This document shows, in pieces, positions 15,411 through 24,937 of a DNA stretch of 64,000 nucleotides. The stretch spans positions 62,001 to 126,000 of the forward strand of contig NZ_LQIX01000003.1 of NCBI RefSeq assembly GCF_001500045.1, read 5' to 3'. The notes below the pieces were generated by a model, which saw nothing but the letters and a program-made list of their open reading frames with translations, did no database searches and was not told where the DNA came from. Each line of letters starts with the position of its first letter. Positions within the stretch are counted from its first letter, which is position 1. A program made the translations under genes and the position numbers. This DNA comes from Mycobacterium sp. GA-1199. Lineage in GTDB: Bacteria > Actinomycetota > Actinomycetes > Mycobacteriales > Mycobacteriaceae.

Positions 15411-16646
15411 ATGACCGAATCCGTTGCGCACCAACAAATCCGGTTCATCGCTCGGTTGGGGGCGGCCATGGGTGCCGCCAACTATCCGGTCACCCTGATC
15501 CGGCAGATGCTGGCTCAGGTATCGGCGGCCTATGGCGTGCCCAACCACTACATCGCGCTGCCCAACTACGTGCAGGTGGTGGGTCCCTCCACCGATAGCG
15601 GGACGGTGGTCGAGGCGGCGAACCTCGATCAGGACCTGCGGTTCGACCAGACGTTCCCGCTGGCGCGACTGATCTCCGATGCCCGGCACGGCCGGGTCTC
15701 TCCTGAGGAGGGTGAAGCCCGACTCGATGACATCCTGGCGATGCGCAGCAGGTATCCGAGCTGGGTCACCGTGTTCGGGTACGGCGTCCAGAGCGCCGGT
15801 CTCGCGCTGGTGATGGAGCCGACGCCGTTGAATCTGCTGGTCGCCACCGTGCTGGGGTTCATGGTGGGTGCCTTCAGCGCGGCCGGCCGCCGCGTCGCCG
15901 TGCTGCAACATCTGATCCCGGCCATCAGCGCGTTCGCGGTGTCGGCGATCTGCATCGCCGGCGCACAACGCATGGGCCTCGACCACGTCAGCCTACGTGC
16001 CCTGATCCCGCCGCTGGCGACCTTCCTGCCCGGTGCCGCCATCACGCTGGCCGTGGTCGAATTGACCGCCCGGGACGTCATCTCCGGCTCCAGCCGGTTG
16101 ATCAGTGGTTTCATGCAGATCGCCCAGCTGGCTTTCGGCATTCTCATCGCCACCCAGCTGCTCGGCGCAGACGGCAGCCAGCTCAGTCCCGATGTGGTCA
16201 ACAAGATCGGGCCGTGGTCGCCGTGGGTGGGAGTCGCGGTCTATGCCGTCGGCGTACTGCTCTTCCTGGCGCCGCCCCTGTCATTCCTGCCGTGGCTCAC
16301 GTTGATCGTGTACACCGCATTCGCCGCCCAGTTCGCCGGCGACCTCATGCTCGGGAGTTACGCCAGCGGCTTCTGCGGCGGGCTGGTACTCACGGTCGCC
16401 GCGCTGGCGATATCCCGCCGACGCGGTGCACCGCCGGCCATCACGATGATCCTGCCCGGTTTCTGGTTGCTCGTGCCGGGGTCGTTGGGCCTGATCGGGG
16501 TGACCGAACTCTTCGGCGCCGACGGAGACTCCGCCTTCCCGGCGACGGTGATCTCGATGATCTCCGTGGCGTTGGGGCTGCAAGCCGGGCTGGTGCTGTG
16601 GCAGCTGTTTCAGCACCGCAGGCATACAGGTCAGGGCGCGCGGTAG
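15411..16646 (+). CDS. ThrE-type threonine/serine exporter family protein (DUF1212)
   Basis: 411 residues. The first 130 residues form the soluble DUF1212 region (L-G-A-A-M-G-A-A-N-Y-P-V-T-L-I-R-Q-M-L), which contains the functional segment of ThrE proteins. It is followed by about ten membrane helices covering both halves of the exporter. Corynebacterium glutamicum ThrE exports threonine and serine. ATG 15411 lies 12 bp after polA, so readthrough from polA is likely. The 3' end overlaps the convergent prsW-like gene by 16 bp. M. tuberculosis has no gene here, so this is accessory to the syntenic core. Family is confident; substrate is by analogy. Confidence 0.82.
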   Translation: MTESVAHQQIRFIARLGAAMGAANYPVTLIRQMLAQVSAAYGVPNHYIALPNYVQVVGPSTDSGTVVEAANLDQDLRFDQTFPLARLISDARHGRVSPEEGEARLDDILAMRSRYPSWVTVFGYGVQSAGLALVMEPTPLNLLVATVLGFMVGAFSAAGRRVAVLQHLIPAISAFAVSAICIAGAQRMGLDHVSLRALIPPLATFLPGAAITLAVVELTARDVISGSSRLISGFMQIAQLAFGILIATQLLGADGSQLSPDVVNKIGPWSPWVGVAVYAVGVLLFLAPPLSFLPWLTLIVYTAFAAQFAGDLMLGSYASGFCGGLVLTVAALAISRRRGAPPAITMILPGFWLLVPGSLGLIGVTELFGADGDSAFPATVISMISVALGLQAGLVLWQLFQHRRHTGQGAR

Positions 16647-17794
16647 CCGGCCAACGACTGCAGCGCCGGGCCAGCGGCGGCCCGGGCGGCGTAGAGCGCG
16701 TAGGTCTCCTCGACCAGCATCGCCTGCACCCGCGGATCGCCGAACCCGCGGTCGATGCGGTCGCGCACGAACGCCAACTCGACGACCTGGCCGGCGAACC
16801 TCTTGACCGCATTGCGGGCCGGGCGCCCTCCCTGGCGGGCGGCCTGGGCGAGCACCAGCTTGCGGTTCCGTAGCGAGCCCAGCCAGGCGGCCTCGACGGG
16901 CGTGACCAGACCGGCGTGCACCATGCCGGGCAGCTTGCTCGCGACGATCGCCTGCTCGCGACGGCGACTCTGCACGCCCAGGACGATCGCCAGCGCGAAC
17001 AGCGGCATCATCCAGTACAGGTAGATACCGAAATACCAGCCGACGCCCAGCAGCGACGACCCGTTCCACAGCGCGTGGGTGAAGACCGCCGCCAGGTACC
17101 CGAGGACAACAGCGCCGGCCTTGGCGGACGAGTCGCGGCGGTGCATTGCGAAGTAGACGCCGATACCGAAGAACGTGGTGAACAGCGAATGCGCGAATGG
17201 GGCCATGACCAGTCGTAATGCCGCCGTCAGCAGCGAGTCGCCGAGCGATTCACCGCTGGCGATGTACAGGATGTCCTCCAGCCAGGCGAATCCGGCGCCG
17301 ACCAGCCCGGCGTAGACCAGGCAGTCGGTCAGGGAGTTCAACTCCCGGCGGCGGCGGCCGGTCATCATGACCAGCAGGAACGCGCCCTTGGCCGCCTCCT
17401 CGATGACCGGCGCGATGACCACCACCGAAACGGGGCTGACCCCGTCTGAGTCACCTGTGACGATCAACGACTCGAGGTAGAGCCCGAGGATCACCGACAA
17501 CACGACCGCGACCGATGCGCCCCACAGGAAGGCGAAGGCCAACAACCGCGGCGGTTCGGGCTCGAAGCGGTCCAGCCACACATACGCCAGGACCACGACC
17601 ACCATGGCCAGGCTCGACAGCACCAGCCCGATGCCGGCGCCGATCGGATTGAGCGCGGTCAGCCCGATGATGATCAGCCCGACGACCGTGGCGAGCAGGA
17701 TGAGCACCGCCAGCGGCGCCCCGACTTTGCGAACCTTGCGTTGGAACGGCGGTGCAACCAGCCAGGGGTGATGCGGGGCGCCGGGATGTGACAC
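16631..17794 (-). CDS. PrsW-family intramembrane metalloprotease
   Basis: 387 residues with eight or so membrane helices. The PrsW/CAAX-protease-like active-site elements are all seen: E132-E133 with K136 (I-E-E-A-A-K), E173 in G-F-A-W-L-E-D, H202 in M-A-P-F-A-H-S and H240 in F-T-H-A-L-W-N. In Bacillus, PrsW cleaves an anti-sigma factor within the membrane; the substrate here is unknown. A soluble C-terminal tail of about 100 residues follows the last helix. The gene is divergent from rpsA, separated by a promoter-bearing gap of 168 bp. Confidence 0.85.
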   Translation of the reverse strand: MSHPGAPHHPWLVAPPFQRKVRKVGAPLAVLILLATVVGLIIIGLTALNPIGAGIGLVLSSLAMVVVVLAYVWLDRFEPEPPRLLAFAFLWGASVAVVLSVILGLYLESLIVTGDSDGVSPVSVVVIAPVIEEAAKGAFLLVMMTGRRRRELNSLTDCLVYAGLVGAGFAWLEDILYIASGESLGDSLLTAALRLVMAPFAHSLFTTFFGIGVYFAMHRRDSSAKAGAVVLGYLAAVFTHALWNGSSLLGVGWYFGIYLYWMMPLFALAIVLGVQSRRREQAIVASKLPGMVHAGLVTPVEAAWLGSLRNRKLVLAQAARQGGRPARNAVKRFAGQVVELAFVRDRIDRGFGDPRVQAMLVEETYALYAARAAAGPALQSLAGYRAP

Positions 17795-17907
17795 CAGAGC
17801 AGACTAGCGGCCGGTGGGGACCGAGTTTGTCCAGCATGTGCCCAGTCGAGTAACCTCTACGGGTACCTGTCTGTGGTTTTTGTCATCTTCTGCGGCGGGT
17901 AACACCC

Positions 17908-17936
17908 TTAACTCGAATGTCCTAAGTCCCTACGAT
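17908..17936 (+). promoter_or_regulatory. Vegetative promoter of rpsA
   Basis: TTAACT (-35, 17908-17913), a 17-bp spacer and TACGAT (-10, 17931-17936) form a good primary-sigma promoter. The expected start near 17943 leaves a leader of about 20 nt before ATG 17963. Confidence 0.65.
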
Positions 17937-17962
17937 CGAACCTGTCCGGAGCAACCCACCAC

Positions 17963-19405
17963 ATGCCAAGTCCCTCCGTCACCTCGCCCCAAGTAGCCGT
18001 CAACGACATCGGCTCGAGCGAGGACTTTCTCGCCGCCATCGACAAGACCATCAAGTACTTCAACGATGGCGACATCGTCGAGGGAACCATCGTCAAGGTT
18101 GACCGTGACGAAGTCCTGCTCGACATCGGTTACAAGACCGAAGGCGTCATCCCTTCCCGTGAGCTCTCCATCAAGCACGACGTCGACCCCAACGAGGTCG
18201 TTTCCGTGGGCGATGAGGTCGAAGCCCTCGTTCTCACCAAGGAGGACAAGGAAGGCCGCCTGATCCTGTCCAAGAAGCGCGCCCAGTACGAGCGCGCCTG
18301 GGGCACCATCGAGGAGCTCAAGGAGAAGGACGAGGCCGTCAAGGGCACCGTCATCGAGGTCGTCAAGGGCGGCCTGATCCTCGACATCGGTCTGCGCGGC
18401 TTCCTGCCGGCGTCGCTGGTCGAGATGCGCCGTGTCCGCGATCTGCAGCCGTACATCGGCAAGGAGATCGAGGCCAAGATCATCGAGCTCGACAAGAACC
18501 GCAACAATGTCGTGTTGAGCCGCCGCGCGTGGCTGGAGCAGACCCAGTCCGAGGTCCGCAGCGAGTTCCTCAACCAGCTGCAGAAGGGCGCGATCCGCAA
18601 GGGCGTCGTCAGCAGCATCGTCAACTTCGGTGCGTTCGTCGATCTCGGCGGCGTCGACGGCCTGGTGCACGTCTCCGAGCTGTCCTGGAAGCACATCGAC
18701 CATCCGTCCGAGGTGGTTCAGGTGGGCGACGAGGTCACCGTCGAGGTGCTCGACGTCGACATGGATCGTGAGCGGGTTTCGTTGTCGCTCAAGGCAACTC
18801 AGGAAGACCCGTGGCGCCACTTCGCCCGCACGCATGCGATCGGCCAGATCGTGCCTGGCAAGGTCACCAAGCTGGTGCCCTTCGGTGCGTTCGTCCGCGT
18901 CGAAGAGGGCATCGAGGGCCTGGTGCACATCTCCGAGCTCTCCGAGCGCCACGTCGAGGTGCCGGATCAGGTGGTGCAGGTCGGCGACGACGCGATGGTC
19001 AAGGTCATCGACATCGACCTGGAGCGTCGCCGCATCTCGCTGAGCCTCAAGCAGGCCAACGAGGACTACACCGAGGAGTTCGACCCCAGCAAGTACGGCA
19101 TGGCCGACAGCTACGACGAGCAGGGCAACTACATCTTCCCGGAGGGCTTCGACTCCGAGACCAACGAGTGGCTCGAGGGTTTCGAGAAGCAGCGTGAGGA
19201 GTGGGAGTCCCGCTACGCCGAGGCCGAGCGCCGGCACAAGATGCACACCGCGCAGATGGAGAAGTTCGCCGCGGCCGAGGCCGAGGCGGCCAGCCGTCCG
19301 GCGGCCAACGGCGCTTCACGCGGCGAGGAGCAGTCGGCGGGCGGCTCGCTGGCCAGCGACGCGCAACTCGCGGCGCTGCGTGAGAAGCTCGCAGGCAACG
19401 CCTAA
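17963..19405 (+). CDS. rpsA: 30S ribosomal protein S1
   Basis: 480 residues with four S1 RNA-binding domains. Three repeats show the G-V-I-P / G-F-L-P / G-A-F-V-D-L-G-G or G-A-F-V-R-V core followed by V-G-D-E-V or V-G-D-D-A. An acidic, alanine-rich tail (L-A-A-L-R-E-K-L-A-G-N-A) follows. Length and tail match M. tuberculosis RpsA (Rv1630, 481 aa), the four-domain actinobacterial form. It binds mRNA on the small subunit and takes part in trans-translation. Codon use is strongly biased, as expected of a highly expressed gene. A strong terminator follows 12 bp after the stop. Confidence 0.96.
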   Translation: MPSPSVTSPQVAVNDIGSSEDFLAAIDKTIKYFNDGDIVEGTIVKVDRDEVLLDIGYKTEGVIPSRELSIKHDVDPNEVVSVGDEVEALVLTKEDKEGRLILSKKRAQYERAWGTIEELKEKDEAVKGTVIEVVKGGLILDIGLRGFLPASLVEMRRVRDLQPYIGKEIEAKIIELDKNRNNVVLSRRAWLEQTQSEVRSEFLNQLQKGAIRKGVVSSIVNFGAFVDLGGVDGLVHVSELSWKHIDHPSEVVQVGDEVTVEVLDVDMDRERVSLSLKATQEDPWRHFARTHAIGQIVPGKVTKLVPFGAFVRVEEGIEGLVHISELSERHVEVPDQVVQVGDDAMVKVIDIDLERRRISLSLKQANEDYTEEFDPSKYGMADSYDEQGNYIFPEGFDSETNEWLEGFEKQREEWESRYAEAERRHKMHTAQMEKFAAAEAEAASRPAANGASRGEEQSAGGSLASDAQLAALREKLAGNA

Positions 19406-19417
19406 CTCGTAACGACC

Positions 19418-19448
19418 GAGGGCCCCGGCTCACCGAGCCGGGGCCCTC
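19418..19448 (+). terminator. GC-rich terminator hairpin after rpsA
   Basis: A perfect 13-bp stem (19418-19430 with 19436-19448) and a 5-nt loop. It lacks a real U-tract, as is usual for mycobacterial intrinsic-type terminators. Confidence 0.8.
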
Positions 19449-19478
19449 GTCGTCGAGCGGCCCTGACAGACTGGTGCC

Positions 19479-20690
19479 GTGCTGCGCATTGGCCTGTCCG
19501 GCGGTATCGGCGCCGGAAAATCGACCGTGTCTTCGACGTTCAGTGATCTGGGGGGCATCGTCGTCGACGGCGACGTGATCGCCCGGGAGGTCGTCGAACC
19601 GGGGAGCGAGGGGTTGGCCAAGCTGGTCGACGCGTTCGGCCGCGAGATCCTGCACGATGACGGGGCGTTGAACCGCCCCGCACTGGCCGCGATCGCGTTC
19701 AGCGACGAGGAGAAGCGTCAAACGCTCAACGGGATCGTGCACCCACTGGTGGCCCACCGCCGGTCCGAGCTCATCGCTGCCGCGGCCGACGACGCCGTGA
19801 TCATCGAGGACATCCCGCTGCTCGTCGAATCCGGTATGGCGCCGATGTTTCCGTTGGTGGTGATCGTTCACGCCGATGAGGAGCTGCGGGTGAAGCGGCT
19901 GATCGAGTACCGGGGCTTCACCGAAGAGGACGCCCGGGCCCGGATCGCCGCCCAAGCCACCGAGGAACAGCGCCGCGCGGTGGCCGACGTCTGGCTCGAC
20001 AACTCGGGCACCGCGGGCGAACTGGTCGAGAAAGCCCGCGCGCTGTGGCACGAGCGCATCCTGCCGTTCGCGCACAACCTGCACGAGTATCGGCCCGCGC
20101 CCTCGAAGCCGGTCCTGGTGCCCTTCGACCCGGCCTGGCCCGATCAGGCGCGGCGTATCGTGGCGCGACTCAACACCGCATGCGGGCACCGCGCCGTCCG
20201 CGTCGACCACGTCGGGTCGACCGCGGTGCCGGGGATGGACGCCAAGGACGTGATCGACGTTCAGGTGACGGTCGCGTCGCTTGCGGATGCCGACGAACTC
20301 GCCGATGCACTGACCTCAGCCGGCTATGTGCGCGGGCCGGTCACCGCGGACGTCGCTAAGCCCGATGCCCGCAGCACTGTCGCCGAGTTCGACCATTCCA
20401 ACGATGAGGCCTTGTGGCACAAGCGTATTCACAGCTCGGCCGATCCAGGACGGCCGACCAACGTTCACATTCGCGTCGACGGATGGCCGGGTCAGCAGTT
20501 CGCACTGCTGTTCGTGGACTGGATGCGCGCGAACCCCGGCGCCCAGGCCGACTACCTCTCCTTGAAGCGGCGGGTCGCCGGGGAGGGGCACGTCTCGACA
20601 GGAGCCTATGCCGACGCGAAGGAGCCCTGGTTCCTCGACGCCTACCGGCGTGCGTGGGAGTGGGCCGACACCACCGGGTGGCGGCCGTAA
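19479..20690 (+). CDS. coaE: Dephospho-CoA kinase fused to a GrpB/UPF0157 domain
   Basis: 403 residues, starting at GTG 19479. Residues 1-200 are CoaE: P-loop G-G-I-G-A-G-K-S-T at 8-16, the D-G-D motif for dephospho-CoA, and the lid R-G-F-T-E-E-D-A. It catalyses the last step of CoA synthesis, phosphorylating the ribose 3'-hydroxyl. Residues from about 210 to the end form a GrpB-type nucleotidyltransferase-like domain (V-D-H-V-G-S-T-A-V-P-G-M and a late K-R-I-H). The same fusion occurs in M. tuberculosis Rv1631, where the C-terminal domain is thought to aid folding. The gene stands between the rpsA terminator and the minus-strand secreted protein. Confidence 0.94.
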   Translation: MLRIGLSGGIGAGKSTVSSTFSDLGGIVVDGDVIAREVVEPGSEGLAKLVDAFGREILHDDGALNRPALAAIAFSDEEKRQTLNGIVHPLVAHRRSELIAAAADDAVIIEDIPLLVESGMAPMFPLVVIVHADEELRVKRLIEYRGFTEEDARARIAAQATEEQRRAVADVWLDNSGTAGELVEKARALWHERILPFAHNLHEYRPAPSKPVLVPFDPAWPDQARRIVARLNTACGHRAVRVDHVGSTAVPGMDAKDVIDVQVTVASLADADELADALTSAGYVRGPVTADVAKPDARSTVAEFDHSNDEALWHKRIHSSADPGRPTNVHIRVDGWPGQQFALLFVDWMRANPGAQADYLSLKRRVAGEGHVSTGAYADAKEPWFLDAYRRAWEWADTTGWRP

Positions 20691-20694
20691 GTCG

Positions 20695-21222
20695 TCACGC
20701 CTGGGGCGGCTGTGTGCCGACGTCGGCCGGAGGGGTGGCCGACCCGTCGATCGGCAGGTTCAGCGGGGCTCCGCATTGCAGCACCCCGTACATCGGGTCG
20801 TCCTTGGGCCGGAGCAGGCGCGGTGCGATGAACTGGTCGGCCTTGGCGACGATCTGGTCGTCGACGAGGATCTCGCAGTGCAGGTTGGAGCCGTAGGGCC
20901 ATTCGATGGAGATCTCCATGCCGGCCAGCTGGGGATCGGCCAGCACCGCGTTGACCTCGAACGTCTGACCGGGCAGCAGCGTGGGCTGTGCGCTGTTGAC
21001 GTTGTGGTCGTCCATCTTGTACGCGACGACCGCCCCGCGGGAGGTGCCGTCCGCACGCGCTCGGTAGATGACGTTGTGCAGGACTTCGGGCGCCGGCGGG
21101 GCGGGTTGCACCTCGGTCTCGGCGGCCGGTTGCGCCGCCGCGCCAGCCGGGAGCAGCAGCGAGCCCGCGAGCATCACCGCGGCCGTCGTGCCTGCGGTCC
21201 GGATGCGGTCAGCGGAGCCCAT
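20695..21222 (-). CDS. Secreted protein of unknown function
   Basis: 175 residues from ATG 21222. A Sec signal peptide is clear: R-I-R-T, then a hydrophobic A-A-V-M-L-A-G-S-L-L-L-P core and a cleavage site around A-G-A-A-A-Q. The mature domain is rich in valine and aspartate, contains cysteines near H-C-E-I and Q-C-G-A-P, and looks like a small beta-rich extracytoplasmic domain. I do not recognise the family. It ends 4 bp from the convergent coaE stop. A start at 21276 is possible but would put the signal sequence internally. Confidence 0.7.
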   Translation of the reverse strand: MGSADRIRTAGTTAAVMLAGSLLLPAGAAAQPAAETEVQPAPPAPEVLHNVIYRARADGTSRGAVVAYKMDDHNVNSAQPTLLPGQTFEVNAVLADPQLAGMEISIEWPYGSNLHCEILVDDQIVAKADQFIAPRLLRPKDDPMYGVLQCGAPLNLPIDGSATPPADVGTQPPQA

Positions 21223-21307
21223 GCGACGAGAGAATACCGGCCGTACCTGGGCAGACAAATTCGAAGCGATAGCCATCAGATCAAGATCGGCGAATACAGG
21301 CGGTTCG

Positions 21308-21817
21308 TTACCGCTCGTCGCGCCAGGTGAGTGGCATACCCCGTCCGGCCAGCCACCGGTTGAGGTCGTAGTCGTGCCGGGCCAGTCCGTCGATGGCGGC
21401 CACCGCGGTCTGGACGGCCTCCTCGCCGGTCTCGGGCGCCAGCAGGTTGTGCCGTACCGCGGTGAGCAGTTCGTCGATGTCGTGCAGTTCGACGTCGCGG
21501 CCGGTGCGGACCACCAGGTCGAGGTAATGGTCTTCGGCGTGCCAGACCTCGGGGCCCGGCGTGTAGTGGCCCACGTCCAGGTAATAGTCCTGGTCCCGCT
21601 CGTGACCTGCGTTGAAGTGGAATACCGTCGCCCGCAGCCCCAACGAGGGCAGCAGCCAGGACTCCAGATAGTGGAACTGCGCCCGGCCCGGAGTGGGGCG
21701 GGCCATGTACAGGCCCCACGGCTTGACGGTGTAGACGTCGACCGCCCGCACGATGCCCTTCGGATCGGTGTTGGTGCGGGCGACGAGGTCGAACGTCTCG
21801 TGTTTGGGAGCGTGGAT
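21308..21817 (-). CDS. DUF402-family protein (Rv1632c type), probable ATC start
   Basis: DUF402 proteins are small beta-barrel proteins, some of which hydrolyse nucleoside diphosphates or polyphosphates. The core Y-M-A-R-P, Y-L-E-S-W-L-L-P, D-Y-Y-L-D-V-G and Y-D-L-N-R-W-L is intact. The first conventional start is GTG 21751 (147 aa), but the frame upstream encodes H-A-P-K-H-E-T-F-D-L-V-A-R-T-N-T-D-P-K-G, which I recognise as the conserved N-terminus of actinobacterial homologues. No ATG, GTG or TTG precedes it. The ATC codon at 21817 lies exactly six bases after a TATCCT -10 box (minus strand, 21829-21824), so a leaderless transcript starting with AUC is the best reading. The coordinates given use that start (169 aa). 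Confidence 0.75.
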   Translation of the reverse strand: MHAPKHETFDLVARTNTDPKGIVRAVDVYTVKPWGLYMARPTPGRAQFHYLESWLLPSLGLRATVFHFNAGHERDQDYYLDVGHYTPGPEVWHAEDHYLDLVVRTGRDVELHDIDELLTAVRHNLLAPETGEEAVQTAVAAIDGLARHDYDLNRWLAGRGMPLTWRDER

Positions 21818-21848
21818 GAGAACAGGATAGGGCGCAGCGGGAATGAAC

Positions 21849-21871
21849 TTGTCAGAGCACGCGCTTACCCT
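21849..21871 (+). promoter_or_regulatory. RecA-independent (PafBC-type) DNA-damage promoter of uvrB
   Basis: TTGTCAGAG (21849-21857), eight bases, then TACCCT (21866-21871). The RecA-NDp consensus is TTGTCRGTG-N8-TANNNT, so there is one mismatch in the upstream element and exact spacing. ATG 21880 is eight bases after the -10 box, giving a leaderless uvrB mRNA. Confidence 0.7.
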
Positions 21872-21879
21872 GGGTGATT

Positions 21880-24030
<2,151 letters not shown>

Positions 24031-24042
24031 TCGGCGCGCCGC

Positions 24043-24058
24043 AGGGACTTTCGTCCCT
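24043..24058 (+). promoter_or_regulatory. DosR (dormancy) box upstream of the hibernation-factor gene
   Basis: AGGGACTTTCGTCCCT is a palindrome with 6-bp arms and contains the GGGACTTNNGTCCC core of DosR/DevR sites. It lies 34 bp before ATG 24093, where an activator site overlapping the -35 would be expected. Confidence 0.78.
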
Positions 24059-24092
24059 AGCGCCTACGGCTCGGGTCACGTAGAACGAAAGT

Positions 24093-24890
24093 ATGAGTGA
24101 CAGAATCGATATCGCGCCCACAGTCCACGTCGACGTCACCACACGCGGTGATCTTCCGGGTGCCGCCGAATACGCGCGGACCAAGATCGCCGACCTGTCC
24201 CGGTTCGTCCACCGCCCACTGGCGCACGCCCACGTCAAACTGACCCGCCACGGGGATCCGGATACCGAGCGTCCAGTCCTGGCCCAGGGCAACCTCGACC
24301 TGAATGGCCGGCTGGTGCGGGCGGAGGCTGAGGGTGAGACCGCGCGTGACGCGATCGACCGGCTCGAGGAGCGCCTCCGCCGTCGGCTCCGGCGAGCCGC
24401 CGACCACTGGGAGGCGCGACGCGACGGCCGGACCATCCGGGTTCCCGACGAAGCCGACGCCGAACCGACGCAACGGCCCACCCGCCTGAACGTGGCGCCC
24501 GACGAACGCCGGATCGTACGGCGCAAGTCCTTCACGCTCGCGCCGTGCACTGTTGACGAGGCGGCGCTGGAGATGGCGTTGCTCGACTACGACTTCCACC
24601 TGTTCACCGAGGAGCGCACCGGGATGGCGAGTGTGCTCTACAAGGACGGCCCGACCGGTCACCGGCTGGCACAGGTGCAGCCGGCCTCGGAGGAGGAGCT
24701 GGCGCCGTTCGAGTTGCCGCTGACCATCAGTCCGCAGCCGGCGCCGTGCGTCACCGTTGAGCAGGCCGCCGAGCGGATGGGTCTGCTCGGGCTGCCGTTC
24801 ATGTTCTTCATCGACGCGGCGCAGGGCCGGGCAGGCGTGCTATACCACCGCTACGACGGCCACTACGGGCTCATCACCCCGGCCGGTTGA
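24093..24890 (+). CDS. RafH/Rv0079-like ribosome-associated hibernation factor (HPF/RaiA family)
   Basis: 265 residues. The N-terminal domain (V-D-V-T-T-R-G-D then an R-R-L-R-R helix) is a diverged HPF/YfiA fold. Two copies of the HPF C-terminal (S30AE-C) domain follow: R-R-K-S-F-T-L-A-P-C-T-V-D-E-A with D-F-H-L-F-T-E-E-R-T-G, and P-C-V-T-V-E-Q-A-A-E-R-M with M-F-F-I-D-A-A-Q-G-R-A-G-V-L-Y-H-R-Y-D-G-H-Y-G. This duplication is characteristic of the mycobacterial hypoxia-associated factors related to Rv0079/RafH. These bind 70S ribosomes in non-growing cells. The DosR box upstream agrees with induction under hypoxia or nitric oxide. The exact orthology to RafH cannot be proven here. Confidence 0.82.
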   Translation: MSDRIDIAPTVHVDVTTRGDLPGAAEYARTKIADLSRFVHRPLAHAHVKLTRHGDPDTERPVLAQGNLDLNGRLVRAEAEGETARDAIDRLEERLRRRLRRAADHWEARRDGRTIRVPDEADAEPTQRPTRLNVAPDERRIVRRKSFTLAPCTVDEAALEMALLDYDFHLFTEERTGMASVLYKDGPTGHRLAQVQPASEEELAPFELPLTISPQPAPCVTVEQAAERMGLLGLPFMFFIDAAQGRAGVLYHRYDGHYGLITPAG

Positions 24891-24937
24891 GGTCGCCGCT
24901 TGACCTGAACGAAGGTTGAGCTCGTAGCGTGTCCGGC

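Noticed and set aside
14823..15986. 387-codon open frame antisense to the polA end and the ThrE-like gene
   Set aside because: Histidine/arginine-rich product spanning two genuine genes; judged a shadow.
24929..24937. GTG 24929 as start of the MFS transporter
   Set aside because: It overlaps the TAGCGT -10 box; GTG 24938 fits leaderless spacing and the Rv1634 N-terminus.
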